DNA of 64,000 bases, taken from contig NZ_NPJA01000041.1 in assembly GCF_002251295.1 (NCBI RefSeq), positions 1 to 64,000 on the forward strand, written 5' to 3'. Of this stretch, positions 23,445 through 34,060 are shown piece after piece. The notes under the pieces are model-generated. The model was not told the origin of the DNA. It saw nothing but the letters and a program-made list of their open reading frames with translations, and searched no databases. Each line of letters starts with the position of its first letter. Position 1 is the stretch's first letter. The position numbers and the translations under genes were made by a program. This stretch comes from Prevotella sp. P5-50. Its GTDB lineage: Bacteria; Bacteroidota; Bacteroidia; Bacteroidales; Bacteroidaceae.

Positions 23445-25805
23445 ATGATGCATTCAACAATCAAACGATACATTTATCTGCTGACAGGTGCTGTGGTGAT
23501 TAGTGCCTGTAGTATGACCAAGGGTGTGCCTGACGACGACCAGCTCTTCATCGGATTAACGAAAATCAACTATACCGACTATGAAGAGAACGATAATTAT
23601 TCTGCTACAAGAGAAGAGATAGACGCAGCCCTGGCAACAGCTCCTAATGGCGCGCTATTGGGTAGCAGCTATCATCGCCTTCCTTTCTCCTTCGGTCTTT
23701 CGGTATGGAATGCTTTTTCTGCCGACAGTTCTGGTCTTGGTCATTGGATGAATAAGACGTTTGGCAAACAGCCTGTCCTCATGTCGTGGGTCAATCCTCA
23801 GTTGCGTGCACAGGTTGCCAAAAGTGTGTTGCGCAATCATGGTTATTTCCATGGAAATGTTGACGCAGAAGTGGTTCTGCAAAACAACATGAAAACAGCC
23901 AAGATCGGCTATGATGTGTCGTTCGGTCATCTCTTCACCTTAGATAGTGTGCGTTATGTGGGATTTAACCGTGAGGCAGACAGCCTGATCCATGCCACAT
24001 CAGCCTCTGCTATCGTGCGCAAGGGTGATCCCTTCGTGGTGGCTAATCTCGATGGGGAGCGTAGCCGAATCAGCAATCTGCTCCGCAATAATGGCTACTA
24101 TTATTACCAGCCCAGCTACGCCTCTTATCTGGCAGACACCTTTGCTGTGGACGGTAAGGTGCAGTTGCGCTTCCAGTTGGCAGAGGAGACACCAGCTCAG
24201 GCCCGTCACAAGTGGTATATCGGTCGTGTGAATATCAATATGCGCAAAACGTATAATGAGGCATTTACCGATTCTATGGTTTACCGCTATTTGACCATCC
24301 GTTATGCCGGTCGGCGCCCACCGGTTCGTCCGCGTGTCATTATAGCCGATATGAAAATTCGTCCGCGCCAGCTCTATAGCTATGACGATTACTTGCAGAG
24401 TGCCCAGAAAATCAATGCGATGGGATTGTTTTCCTCTACCGAGTTTCAGTTTACGCCGCGTGACAATTCGCCCTCTTGCGATACGCTGGACTTGACACTC
24501 ATTTGCACCTTCGACAAACCGTGGGATTCGTATATCGAAACCAATTTCAATGGTAGTGCGATAGGTCGCGTGGGACCAGAGGTCAAACTTGGACTGGTGC
24601 GTCGCAATGCCTTCCATGGTGGCGAGAAGATAGATCTGTCGGTTCATGGATCCTATGAGTGGGCTACCAACAGCAGTTCCAGCATGAGCAACTACGAGTA
24701 TGGCTTTGATGCGAGCATAGAGTTTCCACGCCTTATTGCACCATATTTTGGCGGTAATAGCACGCAACGCTATACGCTGCCCGACGGTCGCACGGTGCGC
24801 CTTCCTCGCCGGTTCTACGCAACACCCTCTACCGTTGCCAAGGTGTCGAGCAATACCATCCGTCGGCCTGGCTATTACAAGATGCATATTGTGAGTGGTA
24901 AGTGGGCATACAACTGGCAGACCTCTGCCACCAGCAAACATGAGTTCTCGCCGCTTACGGTGAAATACCAGTTTATGAATAGCCATACCGCCGAGTTTGA
25001 CAAGGTGATGGAAGAGAATCCCTATCTCCGTGCCACCATGCAAGACTATTTCGTGCCAGAGATGCGCTATAGCTATACCTATACCAGTCCTTCTACGTTG
25101 CGTCATCCTGTGAGATGGACCGCCACGGTGTCTGAGTCGGGCAACTTCACTTCGTTGGCGCTTCTTGCCTTTGGTAAGAAATGGAACGAGAGAGAGAAGA
25201 AACTTTTCAAGAATCCTTATTCGCAGTTTGTCAAGATCGAAACGGATTTTACCAAAATATGGACGCTTGATGCTTCTTCGCAGTTGTTGGGACATGTCAA
25301 CGCGGGTGTGCTCTATTGCTTCGGAAATACCGACTGGGCGCCCAATACCGAACTGTTTTATGTGGGTGGTGCCAATAGCATCCGTGCCTTTTCTGTGCGT
25401 GGTATAGGTCCTGGCAGCTTCCCTGGCATCGAGGATAAAGCCATGTCCTATCTGATGCAGAATGGTGATATCAAATTGGTGTGCAATCTTGAGTATCGCC
25501 GTAATCTTTTCGGTAGCCTCTATGGTGCTGTATTCCTTGACGCAGGTAATGTTTGGAATGTCCGCGACAACTATGGCACTTCAGTTCCTTATGCCACCAC
25601 TAAGTTCAAGATTCAGAATGTGCTTCGTGAGATGGCTGTCGGCACGGGTCTTGGTTTGCGCTACGATCTCGACTTTCTTGTGTTGCGTCTCGACTGGGGT
25701 ATCGGTATTCATGTGCCTTACGATACGGGCAAGGGTGGCATCTACAATGTTGATGGTTTCAAAAAGAACCAGACCCTCCATTTTGCTATCGGATATCCAT
25801 TCTGA
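23445..25805 (+). CDS. tamL: TamL, BamA/TamA-like outer-membrane lipoprotein
   Basis: 786 residues. A lipoprotein signal (LTGAVVISACSMTKG) marks it as the lipidated TamA variant of Bacteroidetes. The periplasmic N-terminal half contains POTRA-like segments (VRYVGFNREADSLIHAT). The C-terminal ~350 residues form an Omp85 barrel with LFYVGGANSIRAFSVRGIGP (the lid-loop VRGF/Y-like motif) and a terminal strand ending FAIGYPF with C-terminal Phe. ATG ATG start at 23445/23448. It is expected to act with TamB. No clear terminator follows; a 1.2 kb gap begins. Confidence 0.93.
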   Translation: MMHSTIKRYIYLLTGAVVISACSMTKGVPDDDQLFIGLTKINYTDYEENDNYSATREEIDAALATAPNGALLGSSYHRLPFSFGLSVWNAFSADSSGLGHWMNKTFGKQPVLMSWVNPQLRAQVAKSVLRNHGYFHGNVDAEVVLQNNMKTAKIGYDVSFGHLFTLDSVRYVGFNREADSLIHATSASAIVRKGDPFVVANLDGERSRISNLLRNNGYYYYQPSYASYLADTFAVDGKVQLRFQLAEETPAQARHKWYIGRVNINMRKTYNEAFTDSMVYRYLTIRYAGRRPPVRPRVIIADMKIRPRQLYSYDDYLQSAQKINAMGLFSSTEFQFTPRDNSPSCDTLDLTLICTFDKPWDSYIETNFNGSAIGRVGPEVKLGLVRRNAFHGGEKIDLSVHGSYEWATNSSSSMSNYEYGFDASIEFPRLIAPYFGGNSTQRYTLPDGRTVRLPRRFYATPSTVAKVSSNTIRRPGYYKMHIVSGKWAYNWQTSATSKHEFSPLTVKYQFMNSHTAEFDKVMEENPYLRATMQDYFVPEMRYSYTYTSPSTLRHPVRWTATVSESGNFTSLALLAFGKKWNEREKKLFKNPYSQFVKIETDFTKIWTLDASSQLLGHVNAGVLYCFGNTDWAPNTELFYVGGANSIRAFSVRGIGPGSFPGIEDKAMSYLMQNGDIKLVCNLEYRRNLFGSLYGAVFLDAGNVWNVRDNYGTSVPYATTKFKIQNVLREMAVGTGLGLRYDLDFLVLRLDWGIGIHVPYDTGKGGIYNVDGFKKNQTLHFAIGYPF

Positions 25806-26920
25806 TTTCTCGGAAGTGGTATTGTTCGGCCATCTGGATTAACGCAGGATGCTTCCTTGTGCGTTCGGGTTATCATCGGGATATGTTCGGGTTTTGCTGT
25901 TTCATGATGTGATATTTTCTCGCTCTCCACATTCCCACATCGTGGTATTCTCCTGTTCTGTTCCTTGTTTCTCCCAACTTTGTCCCATCATTGTCCGCTA
26001 AATATTGGGACTTAGTGTGGAGTCACTTGTGACTTACTGAGGAGTTGGCCATGTCTGTGTGCGGACGGAATGTTTTGTGCGATGAGTGATTCTCTCTTGA
26101 ACCACGGTGCAAAGATACAACATCCCCCCAAACCAATCATACGTTTCTATACGTTTCTTGCGATTCGAGGACATTTTTATTATGAAATGTTTGCATGCCC
26201 ATGAATAACCTTGTTTCACAAGGCGGAAACCTGTTTATACGGCTTTGACACCAAGGAGATGGAAATCCGCAGATTACACATTCTCTCCAAAATCCTAATG
26301 AGCGATTGGGCGTAATAGGCGTTTGAAAGTCGTAGTAGATGGTTTCAGTTATAGTTGAAAAAACACCATTTTTTGCAGTCTGACTGGGTTATAAAATGTG
26401 TCCAGTACATCCCAAAATCCATTTCAATGGTATCCAGAACGCATGAATGAGTGCGTTTTCTGTGTTTTGCATGGAAGGTGGAAATCATCGGAACAAGGGG
26501 GGGCGAACTCGATTTTTGAGGATTTCATGAATAAAATAGCCCAAAAATGGGGTTTTTACCAGGATTTTGCGGCTTTGGAATGCTGATTTTGCTGGTAGCG
26601 CTGGGATATTCCTGCATTCTCTTATTACGTAAATTATTGATAATATGGCTCTTAGATGGATTCTTGATTGCGTAAATCTTCCAATTCCAGTTCTTCCAAT
26701 TAATTTTTCGAGGGTGCTTTTTTCTCTTATTATATATATAACTATTTAATTATTAATAAGTTATAAGACTCTAAAATGAGGGTTTGCGTTTTCATACCCT
26801 TTATTGGAATTTGGAAGAACTGGAATATTGGAAGATTTGCCTTTTCTGATATGTCCAATTTCTGGTCCATAACTTCTTCCTCTCCAAAGCCATTCATGGT
26901 GTATGCAAAGGGTGGGATAA
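25806..26920. other. Gene-free 1.1 kb region with repeat-like sequence
   Basis: No convincing coding frame on either strand: the longest ATG frame is 62 codons with low-complexity content. It contains segments resembling the other large gap at 54.3-55.1 kb: a GGGACTTA...GAGTCACTTG block near 26,010-26,030, a GAATGTTTTGTGCGATGA block near 26,070-26,085, and TTTTTACCAG near 26,555. It also holds a long inverted repeat (26674-26838). A minus-strand TATCTTTGCACC near 26,110-26,122 looks like a -7 box without a -33 partner. Possibly the relic of a dispersed non-coding element. Confidence 0.5.
26674..26838. repeat. Long inverted repeat with internally iterated arms (element A)
   Basis: The left arm 26674-26701 begins AAATCTTCCAATTCCAGTTC and ends TTCCAATT. 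The right arm 26804-26838, reverse complemented, begins AAATCTTCCAATATTCCAGT and continues in parallel. Each arm repeats TTCCA(A/G)TT-like units. The 102-bp spacer is very AT-rich in its centre (TTATTATATATATAAC). Element B (54795-54935) has the same design with a different unit. Confidence 0.7.
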
Positions 26921-26921
26921 A

Positions 26922-26966
26922 ACAAAAAGAAGCCCCTTCCTGCGTATGATAGAAGGGTCTTCTTAG
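26922..26966 (-). terminator. Terminator of the epimerase gene
   Basis: The minus strand reads AAGAAGACCCTTC...GAAGGGGCTTCTTTTTG: a ~12-bp stem with a bulge and a following T-run, 25 bp after the stop at 26989. Confidence 0.75.
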
Positions 26967-26988
26967 TATGGAGTAAATGCTTGTAGTG

Positions 26989-28938
26989 CTATTTTTGGTC
27001 GAGAGCTTCGTAGCGTGAATGTTTGCTGATGTATTCCGGTACGATTTCCTTCATCTTCCTTACGGTGTTCATGTCGTCGTAAGCAGCGGAAATCTGGTAT
27101 AGTTCGGTAATGCTCTGCTGTGCCTCTTCGTATTCGTAGCTACGAACCTCGGCAATACGTATTTTTTCGTGGAACGAAGGCTTGGTGTTTTCTTTCTCGT
27201 TGAGCACTTCCTCATAGAGTTTCTCGCCTTCGCGGAGTCCCGTGTATTTGATTTCTACGTTTTTGGCTCCGCTCAACTGTATCATGCGCTTTGCCAAGTC
27301 GGCAATAAGTACAGGTTCTCCCATGTCGAACACGAATATCTCGCCACCCTTACCATGTGTTCCAGCTTCGAGCACCAGTTTGCAAGCCTCTGGTATGAGC
27401 ATGAAATAGCGAATGATCTTAGGGTGTGTGACGGTCAATGGACCGCCAGCCTCCAGTTGTTTACGGAATAGCGGAATGACAGATCCGTTGGAACCGAGCA
27501 CGTTTCCGAAGCGTGTGGTGACAAACTGCGTGATGCCTTTGATTTTACCGTCTTTGATGGCCTTGTCAAGGCTTTGCACATAGATTTCGCAGATACGCTT
27601 CGAACAACCCATTACGTTTGTGGGATTGACCGCTTTGTCGGTAGAGATCATCACAAACTTCTTGATATTGTATTTCACGCTGAGGTCTGCAATGATTTTG
27701 GTGCCCCATACGTTGTTTTGAATGCTTTCGCTGGGGTTGTCTTCCATCATCGGCACGTGTTTGTAGGCAGCAGCATGGAAAACGTAATCAGGCTGGAATG
27801 TGCTGAAAATCTCCTCCATGCGTTTCTCTTTGCAGATAGAGGTCACTACGGTATGTGCCACGATGTCAGGATATTCGTTGCTCATCATCAGTCTGATGTC
27901 GTGTTGTGGAGTCTCAGCCTGGTCGATGAGCATCATTTCTGCGGGCTTGTAGATGGCAATCTGGCGAACCATTTCCGATCCGATAGAACCGGCAGATCCT
28001 GTGATGAGCACTTTCTTGCCTCTCAACAGGGCCCCGACGCTATTCATGTCAACCTGTATCTCATCGCGTGGCAGGAGGTCTTCAACGCTAACTTCCTTCA
28101 GTTTGATGTTGGCAAGACTGCTGTCAGTCAGTTTTCCGTTTTCAACCTGCATCTCATGGGCGCTGATTGTCATATAGATTTTGACACCGGTGGAAATCAG
28201 CGTGTTCTGCATCTCACGGTCGTTTTGGAAGTCTTTAGTGCGAGTAGGGGAGATGAGTACACCTTTGATGCCGTATTTCTTGATGATATGTGCAATATTG
28301 TCTTGGGTGTTATATACTTTCTTGCCCATCAGTCGGACATGGTGAAGTCGGTTCTCGTTGCTCTTTTCATGGGCAATGAATCCCATCAACACAAACTTGG
28401 CAGGTTGCTGGGTACGAATGTACTTGGCAAGTCCCACCGCTCCTTCCATTGTACCATAGATGAGTACGCGTACAGCCTTCTTATCCGCCAATATTACGTC
28501 GTATAGCATCTTTACCAGCACGCGAATGGTCCACATGGCTAATGTGGCAATGAGGAACATGGTGCATGTCTCGGTCAATGTGAGTATGCCTATTTTGTCA
28601 ACATGCAGATACTCCATGGTGAAATGGGCTATCAGCGACAATGCCAAGCCGACGGCATTACTCATCGCCACATGCCATAAATCGACAAATGATGAGTAGC
28701 GAAGAATTCCAGAATAGGTGTGAAATATTCTGAAGCCTACGCAAGTGAGAAGTACGTAGAGCAAGAGGGTATATAGCAGTTCAAACCGATGGTCTATGAA
28801 TGCTCCTGTCTTGTTGAAAATCCAATAGGTAAAGAGACCGGAGAAGAAAATAGTAGCAGTATCAATCAAGAACATGCACCAGTATGGCAGTGCTTCTTTT
28901 TTGAAGTACCAATTCAGGATAGAGTTGAGTAGATTCAT
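26989..28938 (-). CDS. Membrane-anchored nucleotide-sugar 4,6-dehydratase / epimerase (CapD/WbpM type)
   Basis: 649 residues. Four or five N-terminal membrane helices (for example FLIDTATIFFSGLFTYWIF, LLLYVLLTCVGFRIF) precede a CoA-binding-like Rossmann domain (RVLIYGTMEGAVGLAKYI). The C-terminal dehydratase domain has NAD motif VLITGSAGSIGSEMVRQIA, VFHAAAYKHVPMMEDNP, MISTDKAVNPTNVMGCSKR and TTRFGNVLGSNGSVIPLF. This is the FlaA1/WbpM/CapD family that makes UDP-4-keto-6-deoxy sugars for surface polysaccharide or glycoprotein glycans. It stands alone here, not in a polysaccharide cluster. Confidence 0.9.
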   Translation of the reverse strand: MNLLNSILNWYFKKEALPYWCMFLIDTATIFFSGLFTYWIFNKTGAFIDHRFELLYTLLLYVLLTCVGFRIFHTYSGILRYSSFVDLWHVAMSNAVGLALSLIAHFTMEYLHVDKIGILTLTETCTMFLIATLAMWTIRVLVKMLYDVILADKKAVRVLIYGTMEGAVGLAKYIRTQQPAKFVLMGFIAHEKSNENRLHHVRLMGKKVYNTQDNIAHIIKKYGIKGVLISPTRTKDFQNDREMQNTLISTGVKIYMTISAHEMQVENGKLTDSSLANIKLKEVSVEDLLPRDEIQVDMNSVGALLRGKKVLITGSAGSIGSEMVRQIAIYKPAEMMLIDQAETPQHDIRLMMSNEYPDIVAHTVVTSICKEKRMEEIFSTFQPDYVFHAAAYKHVPMMEDNPSESIQNNVWGTKIIADLSVKYNIKKFVMISTDKAVNPTNVMGCSKRICEIYVQSLDKAIKDGKIKGITQFVTTRFGNVLGSNGSVIPLFRKQLEAGGPLTVTHPKIIRYFMLIPEACKLVLEAGTHGKGGEIFVFDMGEPVLIADLAKRMIQLSGAKNVEIKYTGLREGEKLYEEVLNEKENTKPSFHEKIRIAEVRSYEYEEAQQSITELYQISAAYDDMNTVRKMKEIVPEYISKHSRYEALDQK

Positions 28939-29077
28939 AGCTTTTCTTAAAATCTATATTATTTTTAACCGCAAAGATACGTAAAAAATATAAACTTTCT
29001 ATAGTTTTGCGTTATTTTTTTTACTAAGAGGGCCGATTTTTTGAAAATATATCAAGGGGGGGGGAAATAAAGGCAAT

Positions 29078-29503
29078 TTAATGTCCTTTTGTGAAGATTA
29101 GCATTTTGGGCAACTTCTGCCAATTCCCGTTTTTGGGAATTTTCAGCGTACTGCCACTTGTTTGTTTCAGCAGATAGGTGGAGTCGTTTTGCAAGGTGAG
29201 GGTAGCGGTGAGATCTTCGCTGCCAAAATCGTTGACCATCGTCATGACAATCTCTCGGCTTCCTTTTTTCTTGACCGATGTGATCGGCCAGCAGAAAGAA
29301 TTGTGTTTCTTTCCGAGATAGCCAGGAAGTTCACCATAGATCTCTTGTCCGGGGATGATGACATTCTGGTTTTGAAAATCGATTCGCAGATAAACGTCGT
29401 ATTCCTCATTGGTGAGATATCCACTGAAAGTGCCCTGTGACTGTTGGGCACCGACTGTTGCGAAAATGGCTGTAAATATTATTATGAATAGTTTTCTTTT
29501 CAT
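29078..29503 (-). CDS. Small secreted protein of unknown function (DUF-type)
   Basis: 141 residues with a signal peptide (MKRKLFIIIFTAIFATVGAQ). The mature part is beta-rich and ends in a basic stretch. No lipobox or catalytic motif is visible. It contains FSGYLTNEEYDVYLRIDFQN and IPGQEIYGELPGYLG. A minus-strand TATCTTTG (29522-29529) about 19 bp upstream suggests its own promoter. No family assignment. Confidence 0.65.
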   Translation of the reverse strand: MKRKLFIIIFTAIFATVGAQQSQGTFSGYLTNEEYDVYLRIDFQNQNVIIPGQEIYGELPGYLGKKHNSFCWPITSVKKKGSREIVMTMVNDFGSEDLTATLTLQNDSTYLLKQTSGSTLKIPKNGNWQKLPKMLIFTKGH

Positions 29504-29632
29504 CTACGTATTAATTTGCCGCAAAGATAGTAAATCTATATCAATAAATGTGTTTTTTGGTGAAAAATAATTGCCTAAACTCGCATGATTTTAATATTTT
29601 TAAGTAACTTTGTGGCCGTTATACATGTATAT

Positions 29633-31300
29633 ATGGGAAAAGAATTGATTAAGCCAGATTATGTCTTTGAATCGAGCTGGGAAGTTTGTAATAAAGTAGG
29701 AGGTATATATACCGTGCTTTCCAGCCGAGCTAAAACACTTCAAGATGCCATGTGCGACCGGATTATCTTCATCGGTCCAGATGTGTGGCATGATAACGAG
29801 AGTCCTTATTTTCAAGAGGAAAAGTCGCTATTGGCAGAATGGCAATGGCAGGCGAAAGAAGAGGGGCTGAAAGTAAAGGTAGGCCGTTGGGCTGTTCCTG
29901 GAAAACCTATTGCTATTTTGGTGGATTTCCAACCTTTTTTTGAGAAGAAAAATGAAATCTATGGCTGGTTGTGGGAACACTATCAGGTGGATTCGCTTCA
30001 TGCCTATGGCGATTATGATGAAGCATCTATGTTTTCTTATGCCGCAGCACTCGTGGTAGAAAGCATCTACCGTTGGCTGGGCAAGGAAGTTGAGGGAAAA
30101 CATGTGATTTACCATGCCAACGAATGGATGTGTGGACTCGGAGCATTATATATAAATAATGTGTTGCCGCAGATCGGTACCGTTTTCACCACTCACGCCA
30201 CCAGTATCGGTCGTTCAATCGCAGGCAACCAGAAGCCACTCTATGACTATCTCTTTGCCTATAATGGCGATCAGATGGCAGAAGAGCTTAATATGCAGAG
30301 CAAGCACTCCATTGAGAAGCAAACCGCTCATTATGTAGATTGTTTTACTACGGTAAGTGATATTACCGCCAATGAATGTCGTGAACTCCTTGACAAGCCC
30401 GTTGATGTGGTATTGCCAAATGGTTTCGACAACAGTTTCGTGCCTAAAGCCGCCACATTCACCAAAAAGCGCAAGGCAGCTCGCAAGCGCCTTCTTGATG
30501 TGGCTAATGCCTTATTGGGCGAATCGCTCGACGACGATACACTTATCGTTTCAACATCAGGACGTTACGAATTCCGTAATAAGGGTATTGACGTGTTTGT
30601 GGAGGCCATGAATCGTCTGCTTCGCGACAGAGAACTGAAGAAAAAGGTCTTGGCATTTATTGAAGTGCCGGGATGGGTAGGCGAGCCACGTAAGGATTTG
30701 CAGGAACGTTTGGCGAAGAACGAAAAGTATGAAACACCATTGGATGTTCCACAGCTGACCCATTGGCTGCATAATATGAGTCACGATAACGTGTTGGGCA
30801 TGATGAAATACTACGATATGCACAACCGTAAGGACGATAAGGTGAAGGTCATCTTCCTGCCCTGCTATCTCGATGGACGTGACGGAATAGTCAATATGTC
30901 ATATTATGATGTGGTATTGGGTAATGACCTGTGCATTTATCCATCGTATTACGAACCGTGGGGATATACTCCGCTGGAGGCCGTTGCCTTCAAAGTGCCT
31001 TGTATCACAACAGATCTGGCAGGCTTCGGACTTTGGGCTAACGGCGTGTTCGGTCATGCAGGTGAGATAGAGGATGGCGTGAAGGTCATTCATCGCACAG
31101 ATTATAATTATTCTGAAGTAGCAGATGCCATCAAGGATACGGTGGCGAAATATTCGGCTATGCCGAAAAATGATGTTGAAAGTTGCCGACGCAAAGCCGA
31201 TGCACTTTCGAAAAAAGCACTTTGGAGCGAGTTTATCGAATACTATTATGAGGCTTACGACATCGCTTTGCGTAAGGCTCAGAACCGTATGAACAAATAA
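29633..31300 (+). CDS. Glycogen synthase, GT3 type
   Basis: 555 residues from ATG 29633; the upstream in-frame ATG (29585) lies before a TAACTTTG promoter box (29605-29612) and is rejected. The N terminus PDYVFESSWEVCNKVGGIYT is typical of GT3 glycogen synthases (animal/fungal-like, used by Bacteroidetes), as are VIYHANEWMCGLGALYI, TTHATSIGRSIAGNQKPLY and the C-terminal YPSYYEPWGYTPLEAVAFKV. It transfers glucose from a nucleotide sugar onto glycogen in the cytoplasm. The glucan phosphorylase gene starts 35 bp downstream, so synthesis and breakdown are encoded together. Confidence 0.93.
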   Translation: MGKELIKPDYVFESSWEVCNKVGGIYTVLSSRAKTLQDAMCDRIIFIGPDVWHDNESPYFQEEKSLLAEWQWQAKEEGLKVKVGRWAVPGKPIAILVDFQPFFEKKNEIYGWLWEHYQVDSLHAYGDYDEASMFSYAAALVVESIYRWLGKEVEGKHVIYHANEWMCGLGALYINNVLPQIGTVFTTHATSIGRSIAGNQKPLYDYLFAYNGDQMAEELNMQSKHSIEKQTAHYVDCFTTVSDITANECRELLDKPVDVVLPNGFDNSFVPKAATFTKKRKAARKRLLDVANALLGESLDDDTLIVSTSGRYEFRNKGIDVFVEAMNRLLRDRELKKKVLAFIEVPGWVGEPRKDLQERLAKNEKYETPLDVPQLTHWLHNMSHDNVLGMMKYYDMHNRKDDKVKVIFLPCYLDGRDGIVNMSYYDVVLGNDLCIYPSYYEPWGYTPLEAVAFKVPCITTDLAGFGLWANGVFGHAGEIEDGVKVIHRTDYNYSEVADAIKDTVAKYSAMPKNDVESCRRKADALSKKALWSEFIEYYYEAYDIALRKAQNRMNK

Positions 31301-31334
31301 TAAATAGAGTATCAACGTATATATAGAGAAAAGT

Positions 31335-33908
31335 ATGAAAATCAAAGCAGATTACGTAAATGCTCCTCAGTGGAAGGAATTGACTGTAAAATCGACCCTT
31401 CCTGAGCAGTTGAAATGTTTGAATGAGATTGCCCACAACATGTGGTGGGTGTGGAACTATGAGGCACGCGACTTGTTCCGTGACCTTGACCCTGAGCTTT
31501 ATCATGATGCCAAGCACAATCCCGTAATGCTTCTTGAGCGTCTGAGCTTTACCCGTAAAGAGGAAATCCTCAAGGACAAGGCTCTGATGAAGCGCATCCA
31601 GAGTGTTTATGCACTCTTCCGTGAATATATGGATGTTAAGCCCGACCAAACCCGTCCTTCTGTAGCTTATTTCTGCATGGAGTATGGTATCCATTCTGCC
31701 CTGAAAATCTACTCAGGCGGTCTCGGTATGTTGGCTGGTGACTATGTGAAAGAGGCTTCTGACTCTAATGTTGATATGTGTGCCGTGGGTTTCCTCTATC
31801 GTTTCGGCTATTTCACACAGAGTCTTTCTATGGACGGACAGCAGATTGCCAACTATGAGTCTCAGAACTTCGGTTCACTCCCCATCGAGCGCGAACTCGA
31901 CGAGAACGGCAATCCTCTCGTAATAGATGTTCCTTACACCAACTATCAGGTTCATGCTTATGTTTGGCGTGTGAATGTGGGTCGTGTAAAGCTCTATCTG
32001 CTCGACACAGACAACGAACTGAACTCAGAATTCGACAGACCAATCACTCACTCACTCTATGGTGGCGACTGGGAAAACCGCCTGAAGCAGGAAATTCTGC
32101 TCGGTATCGGTGGTATGCTGCTGCTGAAGAAACTCGGCATTAAGAAGGATGTTTACCATTGCAACGAAGGCCATGCAGCACTTTGCAACCTGCAGCGCCT
32201 CTGCGACTATATCGATGGTGGAATGACCTTCAACGAAGCACTCGAACTCGTTCGCGCTTCTTCACTCTATACCGTTCACACTCCAGTACCTGCCGGTCAC
32301 GACTACTTCGACGAAGGACTCTTCGGTAAGTATATGGGAGGCTATCCTGCAAAACTCGGTATCTCTTGGGATGAGTTCATCGGTATGGGACGTATCAACC
32401 CAGAAGACCATAACGAGCGCTTCTGCATGTCAACCTTCGCTTGCAACACTTGTCAGGAAGTAAACGGTGTATCTAAACTCCACGGATGGGTTAGCCAGCA
32501 GATGTTTGCTCCTATCTGGAACGGATACTATCCAGAGGAAAACCACGTGGGATATGTTACCAACGGTGTACACTTCCCAACATGGTGTGCTACAGAATGG
32601 CGTAAGGTTTATGGCAAGTATTTCAACGAGAACCACATGTACGATCAGTCGAACCAGAGCATCTGGGAGGCTATCTATAATGTGCCCGATGAAGAAATCT
32701 GGGAAACTCGTATGGCGCTGAAAAATAAATTGGTGTCATATATCCGCGAACAGTTCCGTGACACATGGTTGCGCAATCAGGGTGATCCCTCACGCGTGCT
32801 CAACCTGCTTGAGCGCATCAATCCTAATGCGTTGATTATCGGTTTCTGCCGTCGCTTCGCTACCTATAAGCGCGCTCACCTGTTGTTTACCGACCTCGAC
32901 CGTCTGGCCAAGATCGTCAACGACCCAGAGCATCCCGTACAGTTCCTCTTCGCCGGTAAGGCTCACCCCGCAGATGGCGCAGGACAGGGACTCATCAAGA
33001 AGATTTATGAGATTAGCCAGCGTCCTGAGTTCCTCGGTAAGATCATCTTCCTTGAGGACTACGACTTCCTCTTGGCTCGTCGCCTTGTCAGCGGTGTTGA
33101 TATTTGGATGAATACTCCAACTCGTCCGCTTGAGGCTTCTGGTACATCTGGTGAAAAGGCTGAGATGAATGGCGTTGTCAACCTCTCTGTACTTGATGGA
33201 TGGTGGCTTGAAGGCTATCGTGAAGGTGCAGGATGGGCACTTACCGAAAAGCGTACCTATCAGAACCAGGGTCATCAGGACCAGCTCGATGCGGCTACAA
33301 TCTACTCGCTACTCGAAAACGAGATTATTCCTCTTTACTATAAGAAGAACAAGAAGGGCTTCAGCGAGGGATGGATCAAGGTTATCAAGAACTCTATCGC
33401 TCAGATCGCTCCTCACTATACCATGAAGCGTCAGCTCGACGACTACTATGACAAGTTCTACACCAAAGAGGCTAAACGCTTCAAGGAAATCAGCAAGGAC
33501 AACTGCCGTCTGGCTAAGGAAATTGCACAGTGGAAGGAAGTTGTTGCTGAGCGTTGGGATGCCATCAACGTCGTTTCTGCATCATGGGACTTCCCTGCAA
33601 GTGGTGCTGAAACCGGTGGTAAGTACAAGCTGACTTACGTCATCAACGAGCAAGGTCTTGAAGATGCAGTAGGATTGGAGAAGGTGAATCTCTATGTTAA
33701 CAAGGAAGGACAGGAGCGTATCTTCAATGTAGAGCCTCTGAAGATGGTTGGTCATGAGGGTAACAACTATACCTTCGAAGTTGAGCTGACTCCTCAGCAG
33801 GCCGGTACCTATAAATCAGCTGTCCGCATGTATCCGAAGAACAAGAACCTGCCTCACCGTCAGGACTTCTGCTACGTGAAATGGCTTGAACTGCCCAACA
33901 ACCAGTAA
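31335..33908 (+). CDS. glgP: Alpha-glucan (glycogen) phosphorylase, short GT35 type
   Basis: 857 residues. N-terminal DUF3417-like segment ([20 protein letters not shown]), then the phosphorylase core: [53 protein letters not shown], and the PLP-lysine region [15 protein letters not shown] (Lys of GTSGEK). A C-terminal beta domain of ~110 residues follows. It releases glucose 1-phosphate from glycogen. Codon usage is biased toward C-ending codons compared with neighbours, suggesting high expression. A strong terminator follows at 33934-33984. Confidence 0.93.
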   Translation: MKIKADYVNAPQWKELTVKSTLPEQLKCLNEIAHNMWWVWNYEARDLFRDLDPELYHDAKHNPVMLLERLSFTRKEEILKDKALMKRIQSVYALFREYMDVKPDQTRPSVAYFCMEYGIHSALKIYSGGLGMLAGDYVKEASDSNVDMCAVGFLYRFGYFTQSLSMDGQQIANYESQNFGSLPIERELDENGNPLVIDVPYTNYQVHAYVWRVNVGRVKLYLLDTDNELNSEFDRPITHSLYGGDWENRLKQEILLGIGGMLLLKKLGIKKDVYHCNEGHAALCNLQRLCDYIDGGMTFNEALELVRASSLYTVHTPVPAGHDYFDEGLFGKYMGGYPAKLGISWDEFIGMGRINPEDHNERFCMSTFACNTCQEVNGVSKLHGWVSQQMFAPIWNGYYPEENHVGYVTNGVHFPTWCATEWRKVYGKYFNENHMYDQSNQSIWEAIYNVPDEEIWETRMALKNKLVSYIREQFRDTWLRNQGDPSRVLNLLERINPNALIIGFCRRFATYKRAHLLFTDLDRLAKIVNDPEHPVQFLFAGKAHPADGAGQGLIKKIYEISQRPEFLGKIIFLEDYDFLLARRLVSGVDIWMNTPTRPLEASGTSGEKAEMNGVVNLSVLDGWWLEGYREGAGWALTEKRTYQNQGHQDQLDAATIYSLLENEIIPLYYKKNKKGFSEGWIKVIKNSIAQIAPHYTMKRQLDDYYDKFYTKEAKRFKEISKDNCRLAKEIAQWKEVVAERWDAINVVSASWDFPASGAETGGKYKLTYVINEQGLEDAVGLEKVNLYVNKEGQERIFNVEPLKMVGHEGNNYTFEVELTPQQAGTYKSAVRMYPKNKNLPHRQDFCYVKWLELPNNQ

Positions 33909-33933
33909 TCTGTTGGACATTCAGATAAGATAA

Positions 33934-33984
33934 GGAGAGTGGCTTTTCTTCCTCGTGTGGAAGAACAGCCACTCTCTTTCTTTT
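33934..33984 (+). terminator. Terminator after the glycogen operon
   Basis: GGAGAGTGGCT (33934-33944) pairs with AGCCACTCTC (33967-33976), with a further inner helix TTCTTCC/GGAAGAA, and is followed by TTTCTTTT. Confidence 0.8.
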
Positions 33985-34006
33985 CTATACAACCGCCTTG
34001 ATGATA

Positions 34007-34040
34007 AACCCCCAATCCGTCTGATGACCGATTGGGGGTT
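34007..34040 (-). terminator. Terminator of the TlpA-like gene
   Basis: AACCCCCAATC (34007-34017) is the perfect complement of GATTGGGGGTT (34030-34040). It lies 21 bp beyond the stop of the minus-strand gene at 34061. Only a short T-run follows on the minus strand. Confidence 0.65.
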
Positions 34041-34060
34041 AAAGGTGGATGTTGCGATTG

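Noticed and set aside
24000..25295. 431-codon minus-strand frame opposite tamL
   Set aside because: Antisense shadow; tamL has a complete Omp85 architecture on the plus strand.
26398..26586. 62-codon plus-strand ORF in the large intergenic gap
   Set aside because: No ribosome-binding context, unlike codon usage, no recognisable family, and it lies inside a repeat-like non-coding stretch.
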